A model generated the notes under the pieces. The model searched no databases and was not told where the DNA came from. It was given only the letters and a program-made list of their open reading frames with translations. Shown here in pieces: positions 1-7,564 of a DNA stretch of 64,000 nucleotides; positions within the stretch are counted from its first letter, which is position 1; every line of letters begins with the position of its first letter. The stretch comes from UBA2784 sp964494625 (lineage in GTDB: Bacteria > Pseudomonadota > Alphaproteobacteria > Micropepsales > Micropepsaceae). The DNA lies in NCBI GenBank assembly GCA_964494625.1, contig CAZBRT010000003.1, forward strand, positions 496,001 to 560,000, written 5' to 3'. A program made the position numbers and the translations under genes.

Positions 1-285
1 GATGCCAGCGCCGATTATGTTGTTCACCAGCACCGCGACGGCCTTGGCCGCATGCGGGTTGTTGCGGACGAGATCGCGCATCCGGTCGCGCAGCAGCGCC
101 CCGGCGACACCGATCTCGGTGTCGGCCGAGGATCCCGGCGCGCGCCAGCCCTCTGTCCGCCGGCCGCGCGCGGCACCGTCATAGCCGCGCGTCAGGGTCT
201 CGAAGGCCTGGCGGGCCATCACACGGCGGGCCGCCATGCGCGGAGCCACCGTTGCGATGGCGTGGTCGAACCAGGTCGCCGACAT
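1..285 (-). CDS. Phage portal protein, lambda family (N-terminal 95 codons, cut by window edge)
   Basis: The reverse complement reads from an ATG at 285 with no stop before base 1. It starts MSATWFDHAIATVAPRMAAR and includes LVRNNPHAAKAVAVLVNN, the N-terminal pattern of lambda gpB-type portals. These form the dodecameric ring at the capsid vertex through which DNA enters and leaves. The start overlaps the stop of the upstream gpW-like gene (TGATG), which is the usual order of terminase, joiner, portal in lambdoid heads. Only the N-terminus is visible, so integrity cannot be judged. Confidence 0.85.
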   Translation of the reverse strand, partial: MSATWFDHAIATVAPRMAARRVMARQAFETLTRGYDGAARGRRTEGWRAPGSSADTEIGVAGALLRDRMRDLVRNNPHAAKAVAVLVNNIIGAGI

Positions 286-494
286 CACCGATCCCCGCGC
301 GAGAAGCCCGCGAGCCCGGCCACCGGCAGAGGCCGCACCGTTCCTGCGATGGCGCGTTCGATGGTGCGGATCCGGCCGAGCAGATCCTCGGCCGAGCCGT
401 AGTCGACGGACTTGCCGTCATAGCTGACGCGCGTGGTGCCGCTGGCAAAGGCGCGGCGCAGCGCGGACAACTCGCTTTCCGTCCAATCTGCCAT
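285..494 (-). CDS. gpW-like phage head-tail joining protein
   Basis: A 69-residue protein begins MADWTESELSALRRAFASGT and contains VSYDGKSVDYGSAEDLLGRI followed by a helical segment. This is the pattern of small lambda gpW-family joiners that fill the portal channel after packaging. It sits between the large terminase and the portal, as in lambda. I chose the ATG at 494 because it overlaps the terminase stop (TGATG). An in-frame ATG three codons earlier, at 503, has its Shine-Dalgarno-like GAAGG too close to serve it. Confidence 0.85.
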   Translation of the reverse strand: MADWTESELSALRRAFASGTTRVSYDGKSVDYGSAEDLLGRIRTIERAIAGTVRPLPVAGLAGFSRGDR

Positions 495-2512
495 CAGAAC
501 CATCCTTCACGCCGCCCGAGCCAATCCGATCGCCGCTTGGTCTGCGGCGCGGGCCTTTGCCTGTTGATCTGCCCTGCCGGGTCGGCGGGCGCATTCGTGA
601 CCCCGAGCTGATCCTCGAGGTCTTGCCATTTCTCGGCGGTCCAGCGATCCGCACCTGCGATCCAGGCGGCCGCGCGGGCATAGACCCGGCAATCCAGCGC
701 CTCGTTCCGCTCGCGCAGCTTCTGCCATTCGAGCCGCGCGAAGCCGCGCTTGGTGCGCACCGTCACCAGCTGCTCGGCCACGAACTGCTTCAGCCATTCG
801 TTCTCGACCCAGTGCGGCAGATGCACGGACCCGGGCGGGAACGCAGCCCCCTCGGCCATGTCCTCATCGGTCGGCCGTTCCAGCCGCAGGAAGCGATAGG
901 TCTCGGCCTTGAAGGTCGACACCGCGACGGTCCAGAGCCGGGCGCCGCGCCGCAGCCGCTTGCCGGCGTCGGTCGCATCGACAAACGTCGGCCCCGACAC
1001 CGGGCTCGATCGGTTGAACCCCTCGACGCCCTTCACCGGCGCCACCTGCGCGAACCCTTGAGCCCGCGCCCAGGAATAGACCGCCGGGGCCTCGTAGCCG
1101 GTGTCGACGGCGAGCCGCGCGATGCGCAGATGCGCGCCGCGCTCGTGTGGCCAGGACCGGTCCAACTGCGCCGTCAGGTCGCCCCAAGCCTCATGCCGGT
1201 CGGGGCCGCCCTCGATCACGACGTGATCGACCAGCCAGCTTTCCAGCCCGCGGCCCCAGGCCCAGATGTCGACCTCGATCCGGTCCTTCTGAACGTCGGC
1301 GCCGGCGGTCAGGAACAGCCCGCCCGCAGGCACGCTGCCCGCTTTCCAGCGTTCGCGCCGGTCATAGAGCCGCTGCCAGTCCGGTGCCTCGCCGGTCTCG
1401 ACCCAGGTCTCGCCAAGGACCGTGTTGCGGAACGCCTTGATCGCCTCGTCCGACCCCTGGGCCGCCTCCCAGTTCCGTGCGATCCGCGCCCAACTCAGCC
1501 AGCCCACCGGCGAATAGAGAGCCGACAGGTGAAAGCCGATGGTGGTCGGATCGGCGGCAACGGCGGTCGCCCGCCATTCGCCCGCCTCCAGCATCGCTGT
1601 CTTGTGGTGCTCGGCGATGGCGCCGTCGCAGCCCTCGCAGTGATAGGCGGCCGTCTCCGGCCGACCCTTGTCCCAGCGCAGCCGTTCGAACTTGAGCCAT
1701 TGCCGATGGCCGCAATGCGGACACGGCATGAAGAACCGGCGCTGATCTGAAGCTTCATATTCCCGCTCGATGCGCGAGAGCCCCCGGATCGTCGGCGTCG
1801 AAACCAGGAACACCTTGCGCCGGTGGGCGAAGGTCAGCGACCGCGCCTCGGCTAGCGTGACGGGATCGCCTTCCTCGTCGGCCGACCCCGGATAGGCATC
1901 GACCTCGTCGAGGAAGATGTAGCGCGCCGGCGTCGATCGCAGACCGACGGCCGAGTTCGCCCCGGTCATGATCAGGATGCCGCCCGCAAATTCCTTGGAC
2001 AGCATGGTGTTGCCGGCGTCGCGCGAGCGGGCGGGCTTCACGCGCATCCGCAGTTCCGCGCTCTCGTCGATCAGCGGGTCGATCCGCTGGCGCGAGTTGC
2101 GTTTCGCCAGTTCCACGGTCGGCTGGACCGCAAGCATCGGCCCCGGCGCCTGGTGGATCGTGAAACCGATCCAGTTGTTACCGGCCTCGGTCGCCCCGAC
2201 CTGCGCGGCCTTCATGAAGACGATGCGCTGCACTGGTGCTCCCGGCGAGAGCGCATCCATGATGTCGCGCATGTAGGGCGTACGCGCGGTGCGGTACCGG
2301 CCGGGCTCGGCCGACGCGCGGCCCGAGAGCATCCGGTGCCGGTCCGCCCATTGCGAGACGGTCAGGTCCGGATCGGGCCGCATGCCCGCGCCCCAGGCGC
2401 GCAGGAGGTCGGCGACGCCGTCGAAGGCGGTCAGATCATCGGACAGCTCATCGTCTCGCTCAGCGGAATTCCGGCCGGACCTCGGCGAGTTCGTCGAGGT
2501 GGGCGCGTACAT
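494..2512 (-). CDS. Phage terminase large subunit, GpA family
   Basis: This 672-residue packaging motor is related to lambda gpA. An adenine/Walker-type segment KAAQVGATEAGN lies near residue 100. The Walker B motif YIFLDEVDAYPGSADEEGD follows near residue 200, and a zinc-binding pair CPHCGHRQW / CEGCDG near residues 265-300. The C-terminal half is the cos-cleaving nuclease. The annotated ATG at 2512 overlaps the small subunit by 53 nt and has GGAG upstream. Homologues of this type often begin nearer to the segment LTAFDGVADLL, so the first 25 or so residues are uncertain. It is followed without a gap by the gpW-like and portal genes. Confidence 0.92.
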   Translation of the reverse strand: MYAPTSTNSPRSGRNSAERDDELSDDLTAFDGVADLLRAWGAGMRPDPDLTVSQWADRHRMLSGRASAEPGRYRTARTPYMRDIMDALSPGAPVQRIVFMKAAQVGATEAGNNWIGFTIHQAPGPMLAVQPTVELAKRNSRQRIDPLIDESAELRMRVKPARSRDAGNTMLSKEFAGGILIMTGANSAVGLRSTPARYIFLDEVDAYPGSADEEGDPVTLAEARSLTFAHRRKVFLVSTPTIRGLSRIEREYEASDQRRFFMPCPHCGHRQWLKFERLRWDKGRPETAAYHCEGCDGAIAEHHKTAMLEAGEWRATAVAADPTTIGFHLSALYSPVGWLSWARIARNWEAAQGSDEAIKAFRNTVLGETWVETGEAPDWQRLYDRRERWKAGSVPAGGLFLTAGADVQKDRIEVDIWAWGRGLESWLVDHVVIEGGPDRHEAWGDLTAQLDRSWPHERGAHLRIARLAVDTGYEAPAVYSWARAQGFAQVAPVKGVEGFNRSSPVSGPTFVDATDAGKRLRRGARLWTVAVSTFKAETYRFLRLERPTDEDMAEGAAFPPGSVHLPHWVENEWLKQFVAEQLVTVRTKRGFARLEWQKLRERNEALDCRVYARAAAWIAGADRWTAEKWQDLEDQLGVTNAPADPAGQINRQRPAPQTKRRSDWLGRREGWF

Positions 2513-3020
2513 GGGTCTCCAGAGCCTTCTGCATCTCGGCCGCCTCCACTCCGAGCTCCGCCGCCATCAGCGCCGCGGCGCGAGACGGCCAATTGACCCA
2601 GGAATCCCGCTCCTCGCGTGCGAGCCGGAACACGAGCGCGGTCGCGCGCGCATGATCGATGAGTTCGCCCTTCATCTTCTGAAGCCGGAGGCGGCGCTCC
2701 TGCGCTTTCAGCACCTCGTTCGCGGTCTTGGCTTGCAGGAAGGTCGTGCCCCCGCCCGTCGCGGGCGAACTCAGGCCGCTTTCCCGGAGTGTTTCGCCGA
2801 CGGCTGAGAGGGCCACGTCGGGCACCGGCTTCAGCTTCGGCGCGGGCGGCTTCCTCGTCTTGGACGGATCGGTCGTCTCCGCGCGTCGGGCGTCGCTGGC
2901 ATCGGCATCGATGCTGCCGTCGGAATAGAGGACGAGCCGCTCGGCCGCCTTCGCCTTCTGGATCGCGCCCCGTGAGAGGCCCACACGGGCGGCGTACTGA
3001 CGTTCGCTCAGCCCCTGCAT
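2460..3020 (-). CDS. Phage terminase small subunit / DNA-packaging protein (Nu1-like)
   Basis: A 186-residue protein with an N-terminal helix-turn-helix segment (LSERQYAARVGLSRGAIQKA) is followed by a proline-rich linker. A helical C-terminal half resembles oligomerisation regions of small terminases (ANEVLKAQERRLRLQKMKGE). It lies immediately upstream of the large terminase and overlaps it. Position and the N-terminal DNA-binding segment suggest it recognises the packaging site. It is divergent from the plus-strand gene at 3118, with a palindrome at 3052-3068 between them. Family assignment rests on architecture and position more than on a signature motif. Confidence 0.75.
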   Translation of the reverse strand: MQGLSERQYAARVGLSRGAIQKAKAAERLVLYSDGSIDADASDARRAETTDPSKTRKPPAPKLKPVPDVALSAVGETLRESGLSSPATGGGTTFLQAKTANEVLKAQERRLRLQKMKGELIDHARATALVFRLAREERDSWVNWPSRAAALMAAELGVEAAEMQKALETHVRAHLDELAEVRPEFR

Positions 3021-3051
3021 ATCGACCCGAAAATCCTAATGAAATGATGCA

Positions 3052-3068
3052 CTTATCGACTTGATAAG
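3052..3068. promoter_or_regulatory. Palindrome CTTATC-N5-GATAAG between divergent genes
   Basis: A perfect 6-bp inverted repeat (CTTATC, GACTT spacer, GATAAG) lies 31 bp before the start of the packaging gene and 49 bp before the plus-strand gene at 3118. Size and position fit a repressor operator for the divergent plus-strand pair. No cognate regulator can be named. Confidence 0.35.
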
Positions 3069-3117
3069 CGCTGCGATCAGAGCCTGTATGGCGTCACCGA
3101 CAAGGACGGAGACAGCC

Positions 3118-3339
3118 ATGACCAAGACCCCGATCAAGCCGCAAGCGATCGACGCCTTCGTCGCCAGGAAGGCCGAAATCGACGCGATGCTGGAGCGCAT
3201 CCAGGCGCTGAGCGACGACCATTTCGACACCAACCCCGACGAGATCAATTGGGGCCATGTCGGAACGCTCACCCACTACGCCGAACTCCTGAAGCGCATC
3301 ACCGATGCCGCCTTCAAGGAGGGCGAACACGCCGAGTGA
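3118..3339 (+). CDS. Small phage-borne protein of unknown function (73 aa)
   Basis: The start is MTKTPIKPQAIDAFVARKAE with GGAGA six bases upstream. An upstream in-frame start at 3061 lacks a ribosome site. The protein is acidic and helical, with the conserved-looking segment HFDTNPDEINWGHVGTLTHY. It lies on the plus strand inside an otherwise minus-strand phage operon. It precedes the DUF3489 gene, whose leader is similar (GGAGAC, then CCATGACCAAG). The pair is therefore probably a separately transcribed moron. I do not recognise a characterised family. Confidence 0.7.
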   Translation: MTKTPIKPQAIDAFVARKAEIDAMLERIQALSDDHFDTNPDEINWGHVGTLTHYAELLKRITDAAFKEGEHAE

Positions 3340-3432
3340 TTTCCGGCATCGCCTGAACTCCGGCCGCGCCGCCCGCGCGGCTTGGGGTCGTAGATGGGCC
3401 GCAATGGTGCGACCCGAGATGGAGACGACCCC

Positions 3433-4005
3433 ATGACCAAGCTTTCCGACACGCAAGCAATGATCCTCAGCGCCGCCGCACAGCGCGACGGCCATAATGC
3501 CTTGCCTCTTCCGCCAAACCTGCGCGGCGGAGCTGCCGCCAAGGTGGTGGAGACGATGATCGCCAAGGGCCTCATCGAAGAGGTCGACGCCAACCTGCGC
3601 GGAAACGAGCCTGTCTGGCGCGAAACCGGCGACGGGCATGGCACCACACTGGTCGCGACCCGAACCGGGCTCGCCGCCATCGGCATCGAGCCGGAGGACG
3701 CGAACACCGCGCCTGCGGGCGCGACGGACGCGCAGACCGAAGGGCCCACGCCGGACACCCCCACCGAGCCCGACCCCGCGCGCAAGGCGCGCACGCCGCG
3801 CGAGGGCACCAAGCAGGCCAAGCTGATCGAAATGCTCCGAACGGAGGGCGGCGCGACCATCGAGGAGATCATGGTTGCGACCGGCTGGCAGTCGCACACG
3901 GTGCGCGGCGCCATCGCCGGGGCGCTCAAGAAGAAGCTGGGCCTCGAGGTCTCCTCGGAGAAGGTCGAAGGGCGCGGACGGGTCTACAAGTTGCCAGTAG
4001 CCTGA
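3433..4005 (+). CDS. DUF3489 domain-containing protein
   Basis: A 190-residue protein begins MTKLSDTQAMILSAAAQRDG. An N-terminal winged-helix-like half ends in GTTLVATRTGLAAIGIE. A proline/threonine-rich linker carries PTPDTPTEPDPARKARTPRE. The C-terminal winged helix (KLIEMLRTEGGATIEEIMVA, TGWQSHTVRGAIAGALKKKL) is the DUF3489 signature. The family is common in alphaproteobacterial phages and probably binds DNA, but its role is not established. GGAGACGACCCC precedes the ATG, and a strong terminator follows at 4032-4058. Confidence 0.88.
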   Translation: MTKLSDTQAMILSAAAQRDGHNALPLPPNLRGGAAAKVVETMIAKGLIEEVDANLRGNEPVWRETGDGHGTTLVATRTGLAAIGIEPEDANTAPAGATDAQTEGPTPDTPTEPDPARKARTPREGTKQAKLIEMLRTEGGATIEEIMVATGWQSHTVRGAIAGALKKKLGLEVSSEKVEGRGRVYKLPVA

Positions 4006-4031
4006 AACCGGAGGAGCCGACCACATCATGA

Positions 4032-4058
4032 CCGCCGCCCCGAGTGGGCGGCGGTTTT
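4032..4058 (+). terminator. Rho-independent terminator after the DUF3489 gene
   Basis: A perfect 9-bp stem CCGCCGCCC / GGGCGGCGG with a CGAGT loop is followed by TTTT. It closes the plus-strand pair. It overlaps the last bases of the minus-strand gene ending at 4057, so the two transcription units converge here. Confidence 0.85.
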
Positions 4059-4284
4059 ATCTCCAAGTCCGGCGAACACGTATCTCCTCGAACACCCGCC
4101 TGAGCGCATAGCTGCGAGCGATCGACACAACCGTGAAGATCGCGCCCATCATCATGTTCTGTGCCAGCGTCGCATGCAGTCCGAAGAGCGGGAAGACCGC
4201 CATCTGGGTCACGACGGCGATGCCATAGCCGACGGCGACATTGGTCAGCGCTTCGACCAGCGACATCCGCCGTGTCTGCTTCAT
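4057..4284 (-). CDS. Small membrane protein, DUF7220-like
   Basis: The 75-residue protein begins MKQTRRMSLVEALTNVAVGY. It has two hydrophobic spans, roughly residues 14-32 and 40-56, and a basic C-terminus (RRVFEEIRVRRTWR). Such proteins recur in alphaproteobacterial phages, and the DUF7220 label is from memory of the family pattern. The ATG overlaps the stop of the methyltransferase gene by four bases, so the two are probably translationally coupled. Function is unknown; a membrane role in lysis or superinfection exclusion is only a possibility. Confidence 0.65.
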   Translation of the reverse strand: MKQTRRMSLVEALTNVAVGYGIAVVTQMAVFPLFGLHATLAQNMMMGAIFTVVSIARSYALRRVFEEIRVRRTWR

Positions 4285-5609
4285 GCGGCGTCCTCGGTCA
4301 CAGCGGACCCGAGCCGCGCTTCCTTGATGTGCGCGAAGGTCTTGTTCTCGCCATCGAGAACGGCGGTGCGTCCCGTGTCGGCCTGCCAACGTTCCACGGC
4401 GACATCGACATAGGCGGGGCTGATCTCCATCGCGAAGACGCGACGGCCATTGGCTTCACCCGCCATGATCTGTGAGCCCGAACCGCAAAACGGCTCGTAG
4501 CAGAGCCCGCCGCGCGCCACATGCTGGCGCATCGGGATCCCGAACGCGTCGAGCGGCTTCGGCGTCGGATGGTCGGGCCGGTCATCCCTGGCGAAGCTGG
4601 GCAGCGGCCAAGTGGACGCCAGCGTTTCCTCGGCGACCTTCGGCGGGCGGTTCGGGCGGCGCCAGCCCATGAAGCACGGCTCGTGCTTCCAGAGGTAATG
4701 CGACCGGGTCAGAACCGCGCGATCCTTCACCCAGATGATCTGCTGATGGACGAAAGCGCCGGCCTTCTCCCAGCATGCCTCCAGCATCGCCTGGCGGCGG
4801 GAGGCGTGCCAGCAATACCAGGCGGCGTCTTCTGTGATCGCTTCGGCGACGGCCGCCGCGATGAAGTTGTCGTAGAGCTCGGCGCCCTGCGAACTGTCGT
4901 CCCAAGTCACGCCGTAGGATGGCGACCAATCCTTGTTCTGCGTCGGATGATTGGTGCCGTCATAATCCACCAGGTACGGCGGATCGGTCGCAAACAGGAT
5001 CGCCCGCTCGCCGTTCATCAGGCGGCGCACATCCGCATGGCTAGTGCTGTCACCGCAGAGAAGCCGGTGATCGCCGAGGATCCAGAGATCGCCGGTGCGC
5101 GAGGCCGGGTTGCGCGGTGGTTCGGGGATGGTGACGGGCGGAACACCGGAGCCGCCACCTTCCTCGCCTTCGCCCTCCGGCACGAATGCCAGCAGCTTGT
5201 CCAACTCGCCGTCGGAGAAACCGACCAGCGACAAATCGAAATCCTCGGCCAGCAGGTCGTTCAGTTCCGCCGACAGCAGCGCCTCATTCCATGTTCCAAG
5301 TTCAGTCAGTTTATTGTCAGCGATGCGATAGGCCCGCCGCTGCGCCTCCGTCAGATGGCCCAGCACGATCACCGGCGCTTCGCTCAGCCCGAGCTGCGTC
5401 GCGGCCAGGACGCGCCCGTGCCCGGCAATCAGTTCTCCATCCTCGGCCACAAGACAGGGCACGGTCCAGCCGAACTCCGCCATGCTGGCGGCGATCTTCG
5501 CGACCTGATCCGCGCCATGTGCCTTCGCGTTCTTCGCGTAGGGCTGGAGCTTTGCCAGCGGCCACATCTCGATCGCGTCCGGGGCGAAGCTCAGCGTCAT
5601 GGCGGACAT
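4281..5609 (-). CDS. ParB-N domain fused to an adenine/cytosine-N DNA methyltransferase
   Basis: This 442-residue protein has two parts. Residues 14-75 are a ParB/sulfiredoxin-like domain (WPLAKLQPYAKNAKAHGADQ, then ELIAGHGRVLAA). Residues 175-425 are an N6-adenine/N4-cytosine methylase with motif IV DPPY at 209-212 and motif I FCGSGS near 374. That order is typical of beta-group enzymes such as CcrM. It would methylate phage and host DNA and may protect phage DNA from restriction. No restriction endonuclease is adjacent. AAGGA precedes the ATG, and a second ATG lies four codons in. Confidence 0.92.
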   Translation of the reverse strand: MSAMTLSFAPDAIEMWPLAKLQPYAKNAKAHGADQVAKIAASMAEFGWTVPCLVAEDGELIAGHGRVLAATQLGLSEAPVIVLGHLTEAQRRAYRIADNKLTELGTWNEALLSAELNDLLAEDFDLSLVGFSDGELDKLLAFVPEGEGEEGGGSGVPPVTIPEPPRNPASRTGDLWILGDHRLLCGDSTSHADVRRLMNGERAILFATDPPYLVDYDGTNHPTQNKDWSPSYGVTWDDSSQGAELYDNFIAAAVAEAITEDAAWYCWHASRRQAMLEACWEKAGAFVHQQIIWVKDRAVLTRSHYLWKHEPCFMGWRRPNRPPKVAEETLASTWPLPSFARDDRPDHPTPKPLDAFGIPMRQHVARGGLCYEPFCGSGSQIMAGEANGRRVFAMEISPAYVDVAVERWQADTGRTAVLDGENKTFAHIKEARLGSAVTEDAA

Positions 5610-5992
5610 GGTTCCTTGGTAGGGTGGATACTCGGTGGCTTCTGGACACTGGATGCCGCGCTGGACTCCATGCGGGGTCCAGCGGCCAACAGCGTGTCCG
5701 GCAGAAAGGTTTGTGTTTATTGATGCTTGCGCAGCATGCAGGTGGATCCGGCTTCCGGGTGGCTTCCCAAAAATCCGGCTCTGCCGCTGGCGATGTGCCG
5801 CGCTTCGCCCGCCAGCATACGAATTTCGCCAGGAAGGACCCGCGATATCAAACGCTTAGGCTATTTGGGCGTAGATAGGTGTCGAATTGGAGCGTCCGCG
5901 CGCGCCCCTCCCGAGGATAGCCAGAAACCTAGCCCGATCCGCCGTTTATGTCCGTTCGAAAACTGTCCGGCGGACACTTTCCGCGCCATTGC
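5610..5992. other. Non-coding interval in the phage operon
   Basis: No convincing reading frame is seen on either strand over 383 bp between the methyltransferase start and the end of the DUF6362 gene. It holds a short palindrome TGTCCG-G-CGGACA at about 5968-5980, followed on the minus strand by a short T run. This could be a weak terminator for the upstream early genes. A separate promoter for the methylase and packaging genes is expected here, but I cannot place it. Confidence 0.4.
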
Positions 5993-6427
5993 TCACCGCT
6001 GCGCCGCGCCAGCCAGCTCGATTACTTTGCGCTTCGAATAGCTGCGGTTGAGCCGCCGACCGTTAAGCCGGAATGCGATGACGCACAGCGCATAGAGCCA
6101 GCGCTCGTGGGCGGCCGACCGTTGCAGCCCGACCGTCCAGCAGATCGTTTTCCAACGCTCGCCGTGTGCACGCAGCCAGACGATCTTGCCGCCGATCGGA
6201 TCGAGCCCCACCGTCCAACTGAGCGTCTCCTCCATCCGGCTGATGGCCGCAGGCGACGGCAGCAAGCGCATCGGCTTTGGTTCCTGTCCGACCTTGTCGG
6301 CGAAGGTATGGATGACCTCAGGCCAGGTGCTGAAATACCCCTGCCGCCGGGGTGCGGGCAGACGCTTGAGAACCGACGCCGCTTCCGCCAGACGTTCCTC
6401 GACGAGGCTCGGTGTCCACTCGGTCAT
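5993..6427 (-). CDS. DUF6362 family phage protein
   Basis: The 144-residue protein begins MTEWTPSLVEERLAEAASVL. It carries the recurring pattern QGYFSTWPEVIHTFADKVGQ, PSPAAISRMEETLSWTVGLD and WLYALCVIAFRLNG. The middle has the spacing of a helix-turn-helix (KTICWTVGLQRSAAHERWLY), so DNA binding is likely. The family recurs between RuvC-like genes and packaging genes of alphaproteobacterial prophages and may act in late gene control; that is inference. The ATG overlaps the stop of the preceding small gene. Confidence 0.8.
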   Translation of the reverse strand: MTEWTPSLVEERLAEAASVLKRLPAPRRQGYFSTWPEVIHTFADKVGQEPKPMRLLPSPAAISRMEETLSWTVGLDPIGGKIVWLRAHGERWKTICWTVGLQRSAAHERWLYALCVIAFRLNGRRLNRSYSKRKVIELAGAAQR

Positions 6428-6621
6428 CGGCGCGACTCCTTCGCCTGATCGCGATCGCCATAGAGCTTCTCGCCGAGTTGCCGGATCAGTTCGCGTTCGG
6501 GCCAGGTCAGACGGTCGTCATCGAGAGAGACCGCGAGGACACGCTGCTCGCGCCAACCATCGCGCTTTACCTCATCTGGTCTGCGGCGCTGGCCGCCATA
6601 ACCTCGTGGCGCCCACTTCAC
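6424..6621 (-). CDS. Small phage protein with GTG start (65 aa)
   Basis: This frame begins with GTG at 6621, overlapping the stop of the RuvC-like gene (GTGA), and ends overlapping the ATG of the DUF6362 gene. The product starts VKWAPRGYGGQRRRPDEVKR and ends KLYGDRDQAKESRR. It is highly basic at the N-terminus, with a helical second half (LTWPERELIRQLGEKLYG). The tight coupling on both sides is the main evidence that it is real. No family is recognised. Confidence 0.65.
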   Translation of the reverse strand: MKWAPRGYGGQRRRPDEVKRDGWREQRVLAVSLDDDRLTWPERELIRQLGEKLYGDRDQAKESRR

Positions 6622-7151
6622 AGCACACCTCCCCGGGTCTCCATCGCCCAGAGCAGGATCGCGATCGCGTCGGCCTCGTTGTCGTCGGCGGGCCGGAACC
6701 CGCGCTGGCGCACCGCAGCGAGCACTGCCTCCTTGCCGGCGTTGCCCTTGCCGGTGGCGAACCGCTTGATCGTGCCGACCGGCACGCCCTGATAGGCGAC
6801 GCCCTCGCGCTCGCACCACGCGGTCAATGTCGCCAGGAAACCGCCGTAGATGTGGGCCGCATCGGTACCGATGTGGCGGCGGACCTCCTCGAAATAGATC
6901 GCGGCCAGTCCGCCGCCGTCGTCGGCCAGCTGTTCGAGCCAGTGCTGGAACCGCAAGTAGCGCATGCCGCCGCCGTCGTAGCGCCCGCTTCGAAAGGTCA
7001 CTGTGCCGCTGTGAACGATCCCGCCGATGAGGCTTGCCCAGCCGGTGGTGGTGCCGAGATCGAGGGCGAGGATGGTGCTGCCCGCAGATCCAGAGGCGAT
7101 GGGTGCAGGTGGGCAGTCGGCTAGAGGGACGGGTGATGGATGCATGCTCAT
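6618..7151 (-). CDS. RuvC-like (RNase H fold) Holliday-junction resolvase-type phage protein
   Basis: This 177-residue protein has the RNase H-fold opening STILALDLGTTTGWASLIGG with the first catalytic Asp. The second acidic strand is AAIYFEEVRRHIGTDAAHIY, and the C-terminal acidic motif is DDNEADAIAILLWA. These match the RuvC-like phage resolvases that trim branched DNA before packaging. I chose the ATG at 7151 (MSMHPSP, with AGGAT upstream), although ATG at 7145 is equally possible. The frame stays open to 7568, but that part is composed of repeats. Confidence 0.85.
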   Translation of the reverse strand: MSMHPSPVPLADCPPAPIASGSAGSTILALDLGTTTGWASLIGGIVHSGTVTFRSGRYDGGGMRYLRFQHWLEQLADDGGGLAAIYFEEVRRHIGTDAAHIYGGFLATLTAWCEREGVAYQGVPVGTIKRFATGKGNAGKEAVLAAVRQRGFRPADDNEADAIAILLWAMETRGGVL

Positions 7152-7219
7152 GCGGGTCGATCCTGTTGGCGTGTTGTCGGGGATGAGAGGTCCGGCACGC
7201 CATGCGCGCGCAAAGCCCC

Positions 7220-7278
7220 TGGGGGTGGGCGAGGGAGAACCCGCCTGCGGCGTTCTCCCCCACCCCCGAAGGGGGTGG
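7220..7278. repeat. Nested hairpins in the phage non-coding region
   Basis: Two adjacent stems are visible: GGGAGAAC (7233-7240) with GTTCTCCC (7252-7259), and CCACCCCC (7260-7267) with GGGGGTGG (7271-7278) around a GAA loop. A third arm, GGGGGTGGG at about 7221-7229, can pair instead with CCCACCCCC at 7259-7267. The region can therefore form alternative structures. It resembles REP-type palindromes or a strong transcription barrier. It lies between the iteron-like repeats and the RuvC-like gene. Confidence 0.6.
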
Positions 7279-7334
7279 CTTTCACCCCCACAACTTCGGG
7301 AGGCGAGCAAAGCGTTGTGAATGATGGGGAAATT

Positions 7335-7535
7335 CAAGTTGTGGAGGTTCGTGCTGACCGATCTTTTCCCAACTTGAATCTGCGCAACCCGTCGTGGTCG
7401 TGCGAGCCGGAGCAAAGATAGTTGTGGACCCCCGTCCCAACTTGCTGGCGCGCAGCACGGCGAAATCGAACCGGGTGCAGCGAAGGTAGTTGGGGCGGTC
7501 TTTCCCAACTTCCCCAACTTGAACCTGCGCAATCC
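7335..7535. repeat. Iteron-like CCCAACTTG repeats; candidate phage replication origin
   Basis: A longer unit, CCCAACTTGAA-Y-CTGCGCAA-Y-CC, occurs at about 7368-7390 and 7513-7535. The core CCCAACTT also occurs at 7436-7443 and 7504-7511. Inverted relatives (AGTTGGGG at 7488-7495, CAAGTTGTGG near 7335) are present. No gene is supported here. The cluster lies just downstream of the primase-helicase gene, a common place for a phage origin or for binding of a replication protein. Confidence 0.5.
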
Positions 7536-7564
7536 TGCGGAGCGTGCGGATCGATGCCGGGCGA

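Noticed and set aside
557..1750. Long plus-strand open frame (397 codons)
   Set aside because: It is antisense to the large terminase and has arginine/proline-rich composition typical of a GC-driven shadow frame.
7335..7535. Possible CRISPR array
   Set aside because: Repeats are short, unequally spaced and present in both orientations; there are no regular spacers, and the Cas4-like gene belongs to a phage recombination module.
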